Below are positions 44,956-58,167 of a stretch of 64,000 nt of DNA, in pieces. Origin of the DNA: Gonocerus acuteangulatus (Eukaryota > Arthropoda > Insecta > Hemiptera > Coreidae); assembly GCA_946811695.1 (NCBI GenBank), contig OX328123.1, positions 32,829,373-32,893,372 of the forward strand, in the 5' to 3' direction. The notes under the pieces are model-generated. The model saw only the letters and a list, made by a program, of their open reading frames with translations, searched no databases and had not been told where the DNA came from. The translations under genes and the position numbers were made by a program. The first letter of the stretch is position 1, and every line of letters begins with the position of its first letter.

Positions 44956-45466
44956 CGCATTTTTTACATATTCGTTAAAGTTTCTTCGTGACACAAATTC
45001 TCCGTGTTGATTTAAAAGAATGCTTTCAAAGCTTGCGCGACAAAATTACCTTTTCCTTTTTCGGCTAATTCTAACGAGATATGCCGATCAAGTATTATTC
45101 AAGAATGTTGAAGATAATTATTGCAGCGCAATAATGTGATTAGGGTAGTTTAGAGGAATCATTAAGGACTCCTTCAACAACAGGAATATAGACCCAATCA
45201 GTCACTAATGAGCAGTTTCTAACATCGATTCTACTTTTCAATGAACTATAGACGTCCTTGATCCATTTAGCAAATTCTCATACCTCCTTTCTGGGTGTAT
45301 TGACCCACATTCTTTATTCCCCTTAAACTTACGTAGGACCTTGTAGAAGTTTGCTTCTAACTCCTGGTCTGGTGAAAAATTATTGTTCAGAATTATTAAG
45401 TTAATATTTCGTGGATGAATTATTTAACGTTAGTAAAAAAAAGTCCGTCACGCAGGAGCTGCATAA

Positions 45467-46471
45467 CTAAGCACTTTCCTCAGAATTTGGGTAGTGTAGA
45501 CTGCTTTCCAGAACAATTTGCTTAAAATATCCTACATAAATAAAATAAAAACATGAATAGTTCTCTTTTAATTTTGTAATGAGTAACTGATAAATTATTA
45601 ATTTGCTTCCAGAGTTATGTTTACACATGGTACCTACTACACTACGTAATAAATACAAAAAACCTCATATTATCATATTTTGATCTAACGCAGGAACCGG
45701 ATACAGTCCCTCTAGCGCTCCTTGCGGCGCCTTTGTGGACCTATGTCTGGCTGGCTTTTCTATTGAAATATATTACAAAGTAAAGCCCCCTTTCCGATTG
45801 ACCGATTCAGCTCATTTTTATAACACTTCTTTCTCATGAGTTACCCACGTTCACCCAGCAGAAATGACGACCAGTATGAGTATATTAGTAATTTGGGTCC
45901 GGAGTAAACCCCCCCCCCCTCCTAATGAACCGATTTAGTTTATTTTTACATCACATATTTACCTGTAGATTACCACTACGAATACCGAGTTTCGTCGAAA
46001 TATACCAAAAATCACGGTTGGTAGTGGCGAATTGGTATTGTGGGTCTGGAGTAAACCCCCCCTCTTAATAAACCGATTTAGTTTATTTTTACAACACATA
46101 TTTACCTGTAGATTACCACTATGAATACCGAGTTTCGTCGAAATATACCTAAAATCACGGCTGGTAGTGGCGAATTGGTATTGTCGGTCCGGAGTAAACC
46201 CCCCCCCCCCCCCTCCTTATGAACCGATTTAGTTCATTTTTATATCTCACTTTTCTCTCTATATTACCACTACGAATACCAAGTTTCGTTGAAATATAAC
46301 AAATATTACGGCTGAAATGGTCAAATTAGTGTTTTGGGTTCGGGGTAAACCCCCCCTTCCGGTGGACCGATTTTGGTGGTTAATGAACTCGTTCAATCGT
46401 TTGCTAATTGAATGCTATATACCAAGTTTCGTGACGAAAAAACAAAAACTCTGGCCGCTATCGTGTTAACA

Positions 46472-46544
<73 letters not shown>

Positions 46545-46667
46545 TTTAACGGGGGTCATTTTCGGTGTCTACTAGGTAGGATCGATAAAGATTTGAAGAA
46601 ATTTTTCAAAAATTCCGTCATGAGTCCAACCTGAATAGCTACTTTCCTTCGGAGGAAAGTGCTAAAA
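45467..46667 (+). mobile_element. Helentron-like element, family B copy 2
   Basis: Same blocks as 10345-11160 in the opposite orientation. Modules of 140-150 bp repeat at about 45905, 46050, 46200 and 46345 (GGAGTAAACC-Cn, CGATTTAGTT, TACCGAGTTTCGTCGAAATA). Then come TGTTAACAGACAT and (AT)n at 46476-46542. The hairpin ACTTTCCTTCGGAGGAAAGT and GCTAAAA close it. No coding capacity. Confidence 0.7.
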
Positions 46668-46720
46668 GGCAGTCCAAATGATAGAGTTCTGATCACGTAG
46701 GCCTACTTTAAAGGGGCTTA

Positions 46721-46952
46721 GTACTAGTCAATAGTGGTTCTTACTCTCCCCTAGCTGGCTTATTGACAAGTAACAAGTACTAGTCAATAGTGGTTCTTAC
46801 TCTCCCCTAGCTGGCTTATTGACAAGTAACAAGTACTAGTCAATAGTGGTTCTTACTCTCCCCTAGCTGGCTTATTGACAAGTAACAAGTACTAGTCAAT
46901 AGTGGTTCTTACTCTCCCCTAGCTGGCTTATTGACAAGTAACAAGTACTAGT
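46721..46952 (+). repeat. Tandem array, four 56-bp units plus 8 bp
   Basis: Four exact or near-exact 56-bp units starting GTACTAGTCAATAGTGG. Each has an inverted pair GTCAATA/TATTGAC around a 27-nt spacer that contains CTTACTCTCCCCTAG, a good splice-acceptor look-alike. Confidence 0.95.
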
Positions 46953-47060
46953 TTGAACGTTGATAAGTTCTATGGCAGGTGCAATACCTGCGAAAATAAA
47001 ATTATAAACAGCAAGAAAGCTGGGCGCAAAAAACTATGCCAACGATGTGGTAAGATTTAA
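46935..47060 (+). pseudogene. Small zinc-ribbon-like ORF fragment
   Basis: An open frame after the array ends FYGRCNTCENKI, then GRKKLCQRCGKI and a TAA. Two C-x2-C pairs 20 residues apart suit a zinc ribbon. The frame starts within the tandem array and has no ATG before the motif, so it would be a last exon or a remnant. No family is recognised. Confidence 0.35.
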
Positions 47061-48883
47061 CCCATACCAACATGTCCAAATGGTTGCTTAACCATTTTAG
47101 AAAAAAATGATATTTTACCATCAATTACAAATGGAATCAGTAGTTCAAAGCAATTTTTAAATTATTTTTAGAGTCAACCATTTGAAAATGGCGGTCATCT
47201 TTATTTGCTGATTTTTGAGGTTGTAAGTTCTTACGTAAAACTCATTTTCACAGGACTGAAAACTCATAGACTAATAATTCAAATACCATTGTTTTCTTTA
47301 GAGTCTGTTCTATCTTTTATGCCACTATGTGAATATTTTGAAGCCCAACACCTGAAAACTGCCATTGAAAACTGTTTTCATTTCTCAAAAGGCCGCTTTT
47401 GTGGGTAAGTTTACATAAGGAGATGGATATCAAAGAATATTTTTGGCAAGATAATAAAAACTAACTAGCTTGTATTAAATTATTCTTAAGCCTGATATTT
47501 GTTACTTTATTTTTTTATAAATTTTTAAACTTTACATTCTTTTGATAAGTTTACGATTTAATATGTCTGATGGAAGACTTGATAAAAATCGAATTTTTTT
47601 ATATGTTATACTTAATTGTAACCTTAAAATACTGTACAAATTTCAACCTGTATATTTGAGTACTTTCACAGTTATAACGTAAATATTTGAAAATGGTCCT
47701 TTTGGCGCCAATTTAGCAATGCGTAAACTTGAATAATTCATTAAAATTGTATTATTTGTGAACTTTTTTACTTTTAATAACTCTTTTTAAGTTGTTTTAC
47801 AACTTTTCATCTATGTCCAGTACAACATAAAATATTGTAGTTCTATTTCTAATTTCAATCTTACAAAAAAAAAAAAAAAAATTAATATTATAAAGACAAA
47901 CAAAAATGCATTGTTTGATAAAGAGGTTCAAGAAAATTCTAAATAACTCCTACTGCCAAGAAATCAACAAGTTAGCAACTATAACTTTCAATGGTAATTT
48001 GTGACAAGTTACGAAATCTCCAAGACCAGCTACAAAATGTCAAAAGTCATCATTTTGTGTCAAACGTTCAAAGGTAAAGCTATGAAAACCATTAAACAAA
48101 ATCATACTTAAGGAGAGAGAGTGTTGCAAATTTCATGTTGAAAAAACTAGACAATATTGGATGTATCAATGATAAAATCTTGAATAAGAAATGCGTCCAC
48201 TCCTGAAAACGTTTGCCCTGAATAACGCCGTGGCCTGAATAAAACTGCATCCCAATTAGAAAATACCACTCCCGTTAAATTCCTTCTAATCGTAATAACG
48301 GGTAATATAATTTTTTACCTTCAATTATCCAAGCTCTGCAAGTGAAAGTATGACAAAAAAATGTCTTGGTAGGTATTTTTTTAATTGTAGGGCAACAAGA
48401 TTCTTTACAAATAATATCTATTACATTGGCAATACATTATTTAATTACACATTCTTCATACGCATGGTTTTCTGTATGCACCCCAACCTGCTAAGTGCAT
48501 ATTGCAAGTGAGACTTGCAGTTTGAGGTTTCCACCAAAATTAATTTATTTTTTCTTAAACAGACGATTTCGGAGGCACAATGCGTTTTGTACATAGAAAA
48601 TTACATTCGAATTTTCTTGTTCTTAACATGACAGAGAAAATATTATTAAACCTGTTGTATAATAATAGAATTCATATTATAATTCTATTTTCATGAAATT
48701 TTTTTAGTTAATTGGATCAATCCAATTCACTTTAAGACAAAGAAAACAAACAGACAAGTTGTTATTGAAACAAGTAACACCCACTAAGACTGAAGGCTTG
48801 GCTTCAAGAATTAATCGTATAACACATGTTTTTCTATTAAATAAAATAAACATATTGTTTTAATAATTAAATTCTATAACTCA
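47061..48883. other. AT-rich stretch, no gene seen
   Basis: The ORF at 47205-47408 has no recognised domain. The phrase ATTTGAAAATGG occurs at about 47180 and 47686. A run of A lies at 47865-47880. Confidence 0.4.
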
Positions 48884-49133
48884 AGAGGTTGGGGCAAAAT
48901 AGTGGCAAGTAACATTTTTAACAAAGCTTAACTGTAGCTGCTAAATGTTGGATATCATATGGGACTATCAGTCTATGATGATGCTACTAAGATATGACTA
49001 CAATCTCTGTATGCTACTTAATTTTATTACCCCTAACCATTTCAACTGATAATTCCAAATGATATCCAACATATAGCAGCTAAGGTTAGGTTTTGTAAAA
49101 AATGTTGCTTGGCACTATTTTGCCCCGACCCCT
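48884..49133. mobile_element. MITE with ~70-bp terminal inverted repeats
   Basis: Ends AGAGGTTGGGGCAAAATAGTG and (inverted) AGGGGTCGGGGCAAAATAGT match. Similarity continues inward for about 70 bp (AGCTGCTA-ATGTTGGATATC). A short TCA flanks both sides (48881-48883, 49134-49136). 250 bp, no coding. Superfamily unknown; a 3-bp duplication would suit CACTA or Harbinger types. Confidence 0.8.
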
Positions 49134-49632
49134 TCAATTGTATTTACTGACTACCCTATCTGCCTGTGTAGTTTGTACCTTTTTATCATAAATGCATATT
49201 GTATTCGAAAATTATGGTTTATTTAATTGTTAAATTTGCTAATTTGTTTACAATTGTTTACTATTGTTTATTGTTTTTTAAGTGTTTAAAGTGATGAATT
49301 GACCTTTTCGCAGTCTCACTGATGTATAAATAAATATTAATTAAATTAATTTTGAGAGTGGTGAATGTATAACTCTTGATTTTCAACATACCCGCCAGTA
49401 CGTCAGTATGGATTCTTTTTGTTTAAGACAGATATGTTGGTCTTTCCATCTGCGTGGACAAGAGGTATGAGAGCATGCCTGTACATATGCCAGACGCGTT
49501 TTTGTAATTGCATACCGAATGGAAAATGCTGATTTTAAAGAGAATTGCAGTCTTCTCATATCTTTCAAAAGGGAGTCAAAGGCTTCAACTACTGATGCAA
49601 TTTTATAAACAATACCGACTGAGTAAAACAAT
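49134..49632. other. AT-rich stretch, no gene seen
   Basis: An 86-residue minus frame (49383-49643) has no recognised domain. Confidence 0.4.
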
Positions 49633-52041
49633 ATGATATTCAAGAATTTGATCCATTTTAAAGATAGAAGGAAGGCTCTAAATTTATTTCGTAGAAACCC
49701 ATCAGATATTAACCTTCGGAACTACAAGCGTAAGAAGGCGAAGGCCCAGCGGACAATTAAAAATAGCAAGAGAAAATGCTGGGTAGATTTTTTGTCAGGT
49801 TTAAACAAACAGACTTCTGCCCAAGACATATGGACAAAAATGAGGCTATAGTCATACCAATATTAAAGCCAGAGAAAGAAAAACATTTAGTTTCAAGTTT
49901 TAGGCCCATTTCTATGACGAATTGTTGCAGCAAACTGCTAGAAAAGATGATAAACAAAAGGATCCTATGGTTCTTGGAAAGTCAAAAATGTCTTTGTGAC
50001 TATCAATGTGGATTTAGACCAAAGCATTCCACGATGCACCATTTGGCTACGTTGGAGAACGATATTCTTGATGCATTTCTTTAAAAGAAGTCCTTACTTG
50101 CTGTGTCATTGGATAAAAGGCATATGACACAGTGTGGAGAAGAATCATCTTAACACAGTTAATAGAATGGGGCATACAAGGGAATATATTAACATGTCTA
50201 AATAGTTATCTTTCCCAACGAACATTCGGAGTTAGGATAGGTGCTGCTTTTTCTGATGTATTTCTACAAGATAATGGAGTGCCTCAGGGAGGGGTATTGA
50301 GTACAACGCTATTTAATATCGCTATTAACTCTATCAGCAGCTTTGTTACCAAAGGAGTAAAGTATTGCCTGTATGCTGATGACCTCCTTATATACAGTAC
50401 AAGCAGTAGACTAGACATAGCAGAACACAATATTCAACAGACATTACACAATTTAGAGAATTGGTCATGTAAATCGGGATTAAAATTTTCAAAAGAAAAA
50501 TCGAAATACATGATCTTCTCTAAAAAACGACTGAACATAACCTGCGACTTAACGCTTGACAACACGAAGATTAACTGCACAGACACACTAAAATTTCTAG
50601 GACTAACATTTGACAAACATCTCACGTGGTTGCCCCATTTGAAAAGGCTTCTTAATAAATGCACGAAATCTTTGAATTTACTAAGAATTCTAAGTAATAC
50701 AAAATGGGGTGCTGACAAATGTACTATGTTTGCATTCTATCGTGCCTATACCAGGTCTCTTCTGGATTATGGATGCATAGCTTATTCATCTGCCAGCCCA
50801 ACCACATTAAAACTCCTTGACACTATACATAACACTGGACTCAGAATAGGAACTGGAGCCTTTAGGTCGAGCCCGGCTGAAAGTATTTGTGCCATAACAG
50901 GTGAGCCTCCTCTGCAATACAGACGGCAAATAATTTGCTCTAGATTTATTGCAAAAGCAACCGGTTTGGGTACCAGATGCGTCCACAGTTTTTTGAGCAA
51001 TACTAATATAGAACATTACATGAGATCTCGCGCAAAAGTAAAACCACTAATTGTGAGATTAAAGGAAAGTGGAAAGTACTCTTTACTAACAAGAATACCT
51101 GTTTACACGAATACATTTACAGACATTTTTACTTGACCCTCCATGGAGAGTCAAGGACTTTAGGATTGACTTGACGTTGACAAAGTACAGAAAAACTGAC
51201 CCGACAGCCTCAATATTTTACAAGTCAATATTTAATTCCATAATAAAACAGAACTTAGACACAATGTACCTGTACACTGATGGATCCAAAACAAAATGCG
51301 GCACTGGGAATGCAGCGATAGTAGACAATTCAACATACCAGATGAAATTACCTGAACAAACCACAGTCTTCACAGCAAGGAATATTACTAGCACTGTCAA
51401 ACATCAATACTATACAAGACAAAATCACTATATGTACGGATTCCTTAAGTGCTTTACTCTCCTTGGAAAACATCTACAGAACAAACCCAATCATAACAAG
51501 AATACTCTCTCACCTTTACACTCTTCAAACTAATAACAAACACGTCACAATGTTATGGCTACCTGGACGTGAAGACATACCACAAAGCACAAGTATAGAC
51601 TTAGCAGCGAAACAGGCGACAAAAAGACAGACTATAGACATAAACATACTGACATCAGACATGTGTACAGCATTACAGGCACAGGTCCTCCAAGAATGGG
51701 AATTAGACTGGCAGAGATCAAACTCGAAACTACGAGCAATTAAAAACACTGCGAAAGCCTGGTCAAATGATCACCGAATTAGACGTGAAGAAGTGATTTT
51801 GACTAGGCTTCGTATTGGACACTGCCATCTAACCCATTCTTACTTAATGGAAAACAAGCAGAGACCAACCTGTGCAAGTTGTAATGAGACTTTGACAATT
51901 AAACACATACTGACCGACTGTAGACTGCGTAGTGACTTAGACATTCCTCACGACCTTCACGACTTACTGACTGAAGGTAGTCCATACATCCACAAAACAC
52001 TTAAACATTTTAAAACTTTAAACATATATAACAAAATATAA
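49633..52041 (+). pseudogene. LINE ORF2, copy 4: RT, RNase H remnant, zinc knuckle
   Basis: Starts in the linker (NYKRKKAKAQRTIKNSKR) and loses the piece between it and RT motif 0. RT: EAIVIPILKPEKEKHLVSSF, then a TAA near 50082. The main part 50132-51136 has NGVPQGGVLSTTLFNIAIN and the catalytic CLYADDLLIYSTS (about 50372). RNase H keeps YLYTDGSKTKCGTGNAA and is then deleted and frameshifted near 51380. The last frame (51463-52041) has TRLRIGHCHLTHSYLM and CASCNETLTIKHILTDC, ending FKTLNIYNKI. Same I/R1/LOA-like architecture as copies 1-3. Confidence 0.88.
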
Positions 52042-52073
52042 ATAGTATTTACCAGAACTTACTTTTTCTAACC

Positions 52074-52130
<57 letters not shown>

Positions 52131-52513
52131 TATTTATTTATTTTATTTTTTTTTATTTTTTGTTTTGTTTATATTTATTTAGTTTTCAGATACACACAAA
52201 CTATGCAATAATTTTTATTGCCTGTTCAATTTATTTATTTTTTCTTCTCCTTATTTTTATTTATGTTTGAATATACATTCATGTCTATGTAGACATCAAT
52301 GAATTATATACATATGTATATGTATATGATTTATAAGCATACTTGCACAACAGGAAATCACTAAAATAGTTTGTTTATTTAATTCCTAATGTTGTGGTAC
52401 TGTTTTGTTTCGTTTTTGTTCTTCTTTTTCTTGACTGGACAAGGAACGTGTCACTAACTTTATCATGAGCTCATCGCTATCATTACGAAGCTCATCATAA
52501 AATAAATAAATGA
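52042..52513 (+). mobile_element. 3' UTR of LINE copy 4
   Basis: AT-rich, with (AT)n at about 52075-52126 and T-rich tracts. It ends at GCTCATCATAAAATAAATAA. No target duplication is visible because the 5' end is not defined. Confidence 0.55.
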
Positions 52514-53658
52514 ACCGTTTTAAAGACATTAGTACTGGTGGAACTGACTGGCGAAGCATGACCTACAGGAATATCATCAGTGTTGCCAAAGGTTTCCTTC
52601 TACTATATAAGAGGTTTGCCAACAGTGAGGTAGAAAGTGAGGTTATAAATGAAAGGTTAGAATTATTGCTGAGTGTTAGACGCAGGATATAAAGGGCGGG
52701 AGTGGGCCTGAGAATCGATACTGGTGACGTCAGCACCCATTCATCCTCCCGTAGACTCCCCTCCTTGGGGTAGAAATGTCGTGCCCGCAATTCCAAAAAT
52801 TCTGGAATTTTAAAAACGTTTTCAATGAACAATTTGGAAGCCAACAGTTCATCGTACAACGCCCAGAACACTACCACAACTCAAATTTCTAAACTTTCAG
52901 GAAATTACATTTAAAGAACAGAATCTACCGTACTTTTGAGTAATTTTCATCATTTGCGATAACTCTGCTTTGCTCTTATAGTTGTCAAAGACTCCCGTTA
53001 AGATATTATTCTTATATCTGAAGTATATTGTCTATTTATTCAAAAATTACTTTTTTCCATACAAAGGAATATATAATTTATAATGATATATATATATATA
53101 CAGATATTATTTTCTACTTTACTGATCATGTGTGCGATCATGATTTGTGTTGTATTTTTGTATTTTTCTATGACAAAATTTGTTATGTCTTTTATGGGGG
53201 AAAAAAGAACTGCAAAATATGACGCTAATTCATATCTCTATACACATATCATGATCGGTAAAGTAGAAAATTGTGAAATTTGACGTATCAACTTTTGGCA
53301 AATAACCACTGAAATAAAATCACAGGAAATAATGTAAATATTCGCAAAAAATGTGAATATTCCACATACTCCACTACCACTGCCACTGCAGTGATCCAGT
53401 AGGCAGCGCAGTGAAAACTATCAAATATGGAAAAGCTCGTTGTTCAGATTCGAGACTTTGCTCTCTAAGATTTCTTAGATCGTGGACGACACGGCTTGTC
53501 CTGGATTGTCGCAACTCTAACCCCCTTAGAATAGCCTTTAATGTGTTAAATAAAATTTCGAATAAGGCCATTTTTCAATATATTTCTTCGTCAATGGATA
53601 GAATATGTTCGTTCTATAGTTTGCTCCGATTTGGATATCCGATAGTTCAACATTATAA
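52514..53658. other. Unassigned stretch
   Basis: Frames at 52563-52877 (-) and 53411-53740 (+) have no recognised domain. 52560-52870 is less AT-rich than its surroundings. Confidence 0.35.
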
Positions 53659-54063
53659 TCTATATATACATATAAAAATCACGTGTCTGTCTGTTTATTT
53701 ATTTGTTTGTTTGTTCCTTATACAAATCTACACCGTTTGACCGATATTGACCAAACTTGGCACACAGTTAGGTCTTGATACGAGAAATCTCCTAGGCTAT
53801 GTCAAAATAGTCAAATTTCAAAATTTGACTATTTTGACTGAACTGACGAATAACTGACGGCCATTTTGAATCGACAACTACTGGCCTCTGTCAGATGAAG
53901 TGCTGTTGTGCTAGCCTCTGCCGGGTATCATTATGAACTAAAACAAATTCACATCGTTTGATCGATTTTCGTAACTGGGTATACACAACCAGGTATCAAT
54001 AAGGTCTTGATACAGGTCATAGACAGAAATTAGGTGTAGCATAGCACACTGGGTAACAGCTAG
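53659..54063 (+). mobile_element. Helitron, non-autonomous, both ends present
   Basis: Starts TCTATATATACATATAAAAA after A, and ends CACTGGGTAACAGCTAG before T. 5' TC, 3' CTRR and insertion between A and T are Helitron hallmarks. Inside: CCTTATACAAATCTACACCG and GACCAAACTTGGCACAC. No Rep/helicase. Confidence 0.8.
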
Positions 54064-54711
54064 TATATAATAAAGCGGAAAGATTTTTTGATCAGATTTT
54101 AATATATTTCTAAGTCAAAACGTGAGTGGCCTATGCATCAAATTGATACTAGCAATAACGCCAACAGCCTTGAGGGTATGTATCGGAGTTTAAACCGCTG
54201 TATTATAGCTACATTTGGGTGTTGAATTAATTAAACCCGCCCAAATTGGATTGAGCTTTCTGTAAATACCAAGAGAGCAGAGGAAACCGGTTCAGCAAAG
54301 AAACACTAAGTCATCAGAAGCTGTCATAAAGTATAATCTTCTAAATTAGCGCTAGATTTGTAGGTACGAGGTCGAAATTGGCAATCGGAAAATATAATTA
54401 TCCGTATAATTTAAGAATTTTAATAGGGCACTCTGTGGTTTCATATAAAACCCGCGATAACTGATAAATGATTATATGGTCTTCATAAAAACTCTGTTTT
54501 GAATTGAGGAAAATATTTGTTGTCCATAAATGTCAGATATGTTGGCAGCGAACAATAAATTGCGAGCATTGAAGAAAGTGTACTTATAGGACCTATAATT
54601 AGCACAAAACTGGCGCAATCATACCTAATGAGTAGGTAATACAAAAGGCGACCGTAATATGGCGCCGTCGATGTTGAACTCACACTATGCCGGATAAGAG
54701 ACTTTTTTTTG
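54064..54711. other. Unassigned, includes repeat F copy 2
   Basis: 54244-54485 is repeat F (see 41155-41412). No gene recognised. Confidence 0.45.
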
Positions 54712-55040
54712 TTTTCTTCTTTTTTATGGCGTGTCAACATAGGGGCTAATAGCTTTTGGCTATTCAGAAACTACTGATTCAGTTGAAACGAGTTCCAGGT
54801 GTTTGAAATTCATATAATGGAAGATGTTTAAATTTTGTTTACGTTTTGTTACGTTTAGAGGTAAGGAACTTGTGAAAGATGGCCATTCGAAAGCTTACTA
54901 AATTATCTACAAAAAAAACAAAACATTTTCGATGAGGCGATGTCAATCGGAGAGATTAGTGTGTAAAACTTTGAATGTGTGTAATTTTTTTCTTTAGAAC
55001 TGGTTTTGTCTCTGTTTACCTCACTCTTTATTGTTTTTAT
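54712..55040 (-). mobile_element. Retroposon tail next to a family A fragment
   Basis: 54712-54752 on the minus strand reads GCTATTAGCCCCTATG, GACACGCCAT, then an A-rich tail: the shared 3' hairpin again. 54760-55040 is family A middle sequence, minus orientation (GATGAGGCGATGTCAATCGG). Confidence 0.55.
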
Positions 55041-55200
55041 TTGTTTTTTTTTGTTTTGTTTTTTTGTTTTTGTTTTTTAACAGCGTATCAAAAATTGGGT
55101 TATTAATGACGGGCAATCTACAGGTTGCCGCCCTTTTATTTGCTAACAGCACGTGGTCTAATACCCGGTGCATTCAACGTGGCTATGACCGTTGGCTCCG
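55041..55200 (-). mobile_element. 5S-rRNA-derived SINE, copy 1
   Basis: The minus strand from 55196 reads GCCAACGGTCATAGCCACGT then TGAATGCACCGGG: the start of animal 5S rRNA. It jumps to GACCACGTGCTGTTAGC, the 5S 3' end, the middle being deleted. A body GGCGGCAACCTGTAGATTGC follows, then the hairpin CGTCATTAATAACC...GATACGCTG and an A-rich tail. 5S heads define SINE3-type elements, with an internal pol III promoter. It sits within family A/D sequence. Confidence 0.8.
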
Positions 55201-55292
55201 TTTTTAATTGATTGCTTTTTGTTTAAAATTGCATTTAAGAGTAAAATTAGTATTTTAGCAACAAGGTAAGAAAATTACAAACTTATTGGTAA

Positions 55293-55900
<608 letters not shown>

Positions 55901-56135
55901 TATGTAATAATTTCCCTAGAGCGAATGTTGAGAAGGCAGGGGGAGTCATTTCCGCTTATGATAATGTCCGTTTCCTGTTGTGGCGCTTTAAATCTTCTCG
56001 ACCTTGTCTTTAAGATTTCATTTTATATTTTTTACGAAAGATCAAAAACCGCCAATAAATGCCTCTGTTCCTGTACTAATGGCAATAGGGATATGAACGG
56101 AACTGCGCAAAGATGACGCAGTTTCTGCGAGTTGG
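55901..56135 (+). repeat. Family D, partial copy
   Basis: Shares the end block (GGGATATGAACGGAACTGCGC, AAAGATGACGCAGTTTCTGC) and upstream pieces with 13197-13435 and 23140-23330. The frame 55925-56116 is repeat-derived. Confidence 0.55.
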
Positions 56136-56980
56136 AATTTTTATATTTCACCATCATTTCAATTTACTGTTAATTACGAACATTGAAATATGTTTTGTGT
56201 GATGCTTGTTAAAATCAGAGCACATTGCCTCTGTAGCGGAGCTCATGAAATAAACGAATAATGTTCAAAAATATTCTGCCTTTAATGTATCGAATATTTA
56301 TAATTGATTGCGAACAGTTTTCTCGGACTGGTGCCTAAGTCCCATTTACGCCAGATTCTATTTCGCTAGGAACTTTTTTAGGCTTTCAAATCTTAATTTT
56401 GTGAAGCTGGAAATAAGTAAATTCTATTATATTATTACATCAGCAACCGAATGTACGTCCAAAATTTGAAGGCATAATAATTCCCTGTCAACAGCCTGAG
56501 TAAATTCCTAAAGTATATAATGCCCTACTCTCGACCCCAACGGATCCTCGAAGCTACTCCTAAATCCTTTGTGATGGAGTTCTCGTGGTCCTCTGAGGAA
56601 TCCCTCTGATCCAACAGGAATTTCTCTGACTTCTCTACTGCCACCAAGGAATTCCTTGGACTACCACGACACTCCCATGGCATACCACAAAATACTCTTT
56701 AACGGCGATATTTTGCGTCGCAATGTATAGAAAAGGTACTATAGAGGAAATTGCTAAATCTGCCTATTCGACTTTCGCTGGGAAAACTCTATTTATTACA
56801 AACAGCAATAATTTTTTCCCATTACATGTATCTTCTTTAACGGACAAATCCATTATACTGGTAAATGATATATCAAATACAGCAAGCAATTAGAAAGGCC
56901 GTAACGCAGGAGCTGCATATTTAAGCACATTCCTCACAAAGTGGAATCCTTACTCAGCATTCCTAATTAATGTCTTTAAA
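56136..56980. other. Unassigned stretch
   Basis: No gene recognised. About 56895-56940 repeats the phrase ACGCAGGAGCTGCATA seen at 45450 (edge of family B). Confidence 0.4.
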
Positions 56981-57652
56981 TCTATATATATATATATATA
57001 TAAAAATCACATGTTTTTACTGATTGTCTGTTTGTTCCTTACACAAATCCACACTGTTCGACCGATTTTGACTATACTCGGTACACATGTAGATCTTAAT
57101 CTGGGGATTGTCGTAGGCTAAGTCAAAAACGTCTTATAGCTGTCTGTCTGTATGTTAGTCCCTTATACAAATCCACACCGTTCGTCCGATTTTGACTAAA
57201 CTCGGTACACAGGTAGATCCTAATCTGGAGAGTGCCGTAAGCAAGGTCAAAACCCTCTACCAGCTGTCTGTCTGTACGTTTGTTCTTTATAGAAATCCAC
57301 ACCGTTTCACATATTGTGATCAAACTGGGCACACAGGTTGGTCTTGATCAGGGGATTGTCATAGGCCAGGTCAAAAACGTCTACCAGCTGTTTTCTGTAT
57401 ATTTTTTTTTATTATTAAAAATCCACACCGTTAGACCGATTTTTACCAAACTTGGCATACATGTATGCCTTGATACGGGGGGTGCTATAGGTTATGTCAA
57501 AGTCGTCTAGGACTCTCAGTTGAGAGGTCGCGGGTTCGAAACAGTTAGATTCGTGTTATTAGATTTTAATAATACTTATTTGGTTTTTAATTTATTTAGG
57601 CTTTTCTATATGCAAAAAGCAGGTGTAGCATGGCACGCCGGGTAACAGCTAG
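56981..57652 (+). mobile_element. Helitron, non-autonomous, both ends present
   Basis: Starts TCTATATATATATATATATA after A and ends CACGCCGGGTAACAGCTAG before T. Four modules of 110-120 bp with CCGATTTTGACTA-ACTCGG are inside. A tRNA-like half (GACTCTCAGTTGAGAGGTCG, CGGGTTCGAAAC) lies at 57503-57541, at the same place as in the copy ending at 55900. Confidence 0.8.
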
Positions 57653-57942
57653 TATAAAATAAACAGCTGACTCTCTTATTGTTTCTTGATCGTAATGAAT
57701 AGGGATCGGATGTTCATGTAAAATAAAACTCAAAATATGTACATATATATTTAACTATGTATAATGAAATGTGTAATAAAACACTGAAAATATGTAGTAA
57801 AAAAAATACCTAAAACACTATAAAATATTGAAAAGAAACGCATAAATAATTAGTATGAACTTTATTGTAAGTGGTTATTATAAATGGAAAGAACGAAATG
57901 ACTAAAAGTCTATAACCTTCTAATAAACCGATTTTATTTTGT

Positions 57943-58077
57943 TGCCAACGGCAATATTTTGAATGCAGTACCTTAATGGGTGACCAAACACGTGCTATTG
58001 GGAATATAAAAGGGTGGCAACCTGCAGATAGCCCGGCGTTAATAGCTAAATTTTTAAGATACGCCATCATAAAAAAA

Positions 58078-58078
<1 letters not shown>
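57943..58078 (+). mobile_element. 5S-rRNA-derived SINE, copy 2
   Basis: GCCAACGGCAATATTTTGAA keeps the 5S start. TACCTTAATGGGTGACC and CACGTGCTATTGGGAA keep the 5S 3' half, including the internal control region GGGTGACC. Then come the body GGTGGCAACCTGCAGATAGC, the hairpin CGGCGTTAATAGC...GATACGCC and an A tail running into (AT)n. It complements copy 1, which lost the middle of 5S. Confidence 0.8.
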
Positions 58079-58127
<49 letters not shown>

Positions 58128-58167
58128 ATACAATATTTGTGTTTATTCATCTTGATGAATGATAAAA

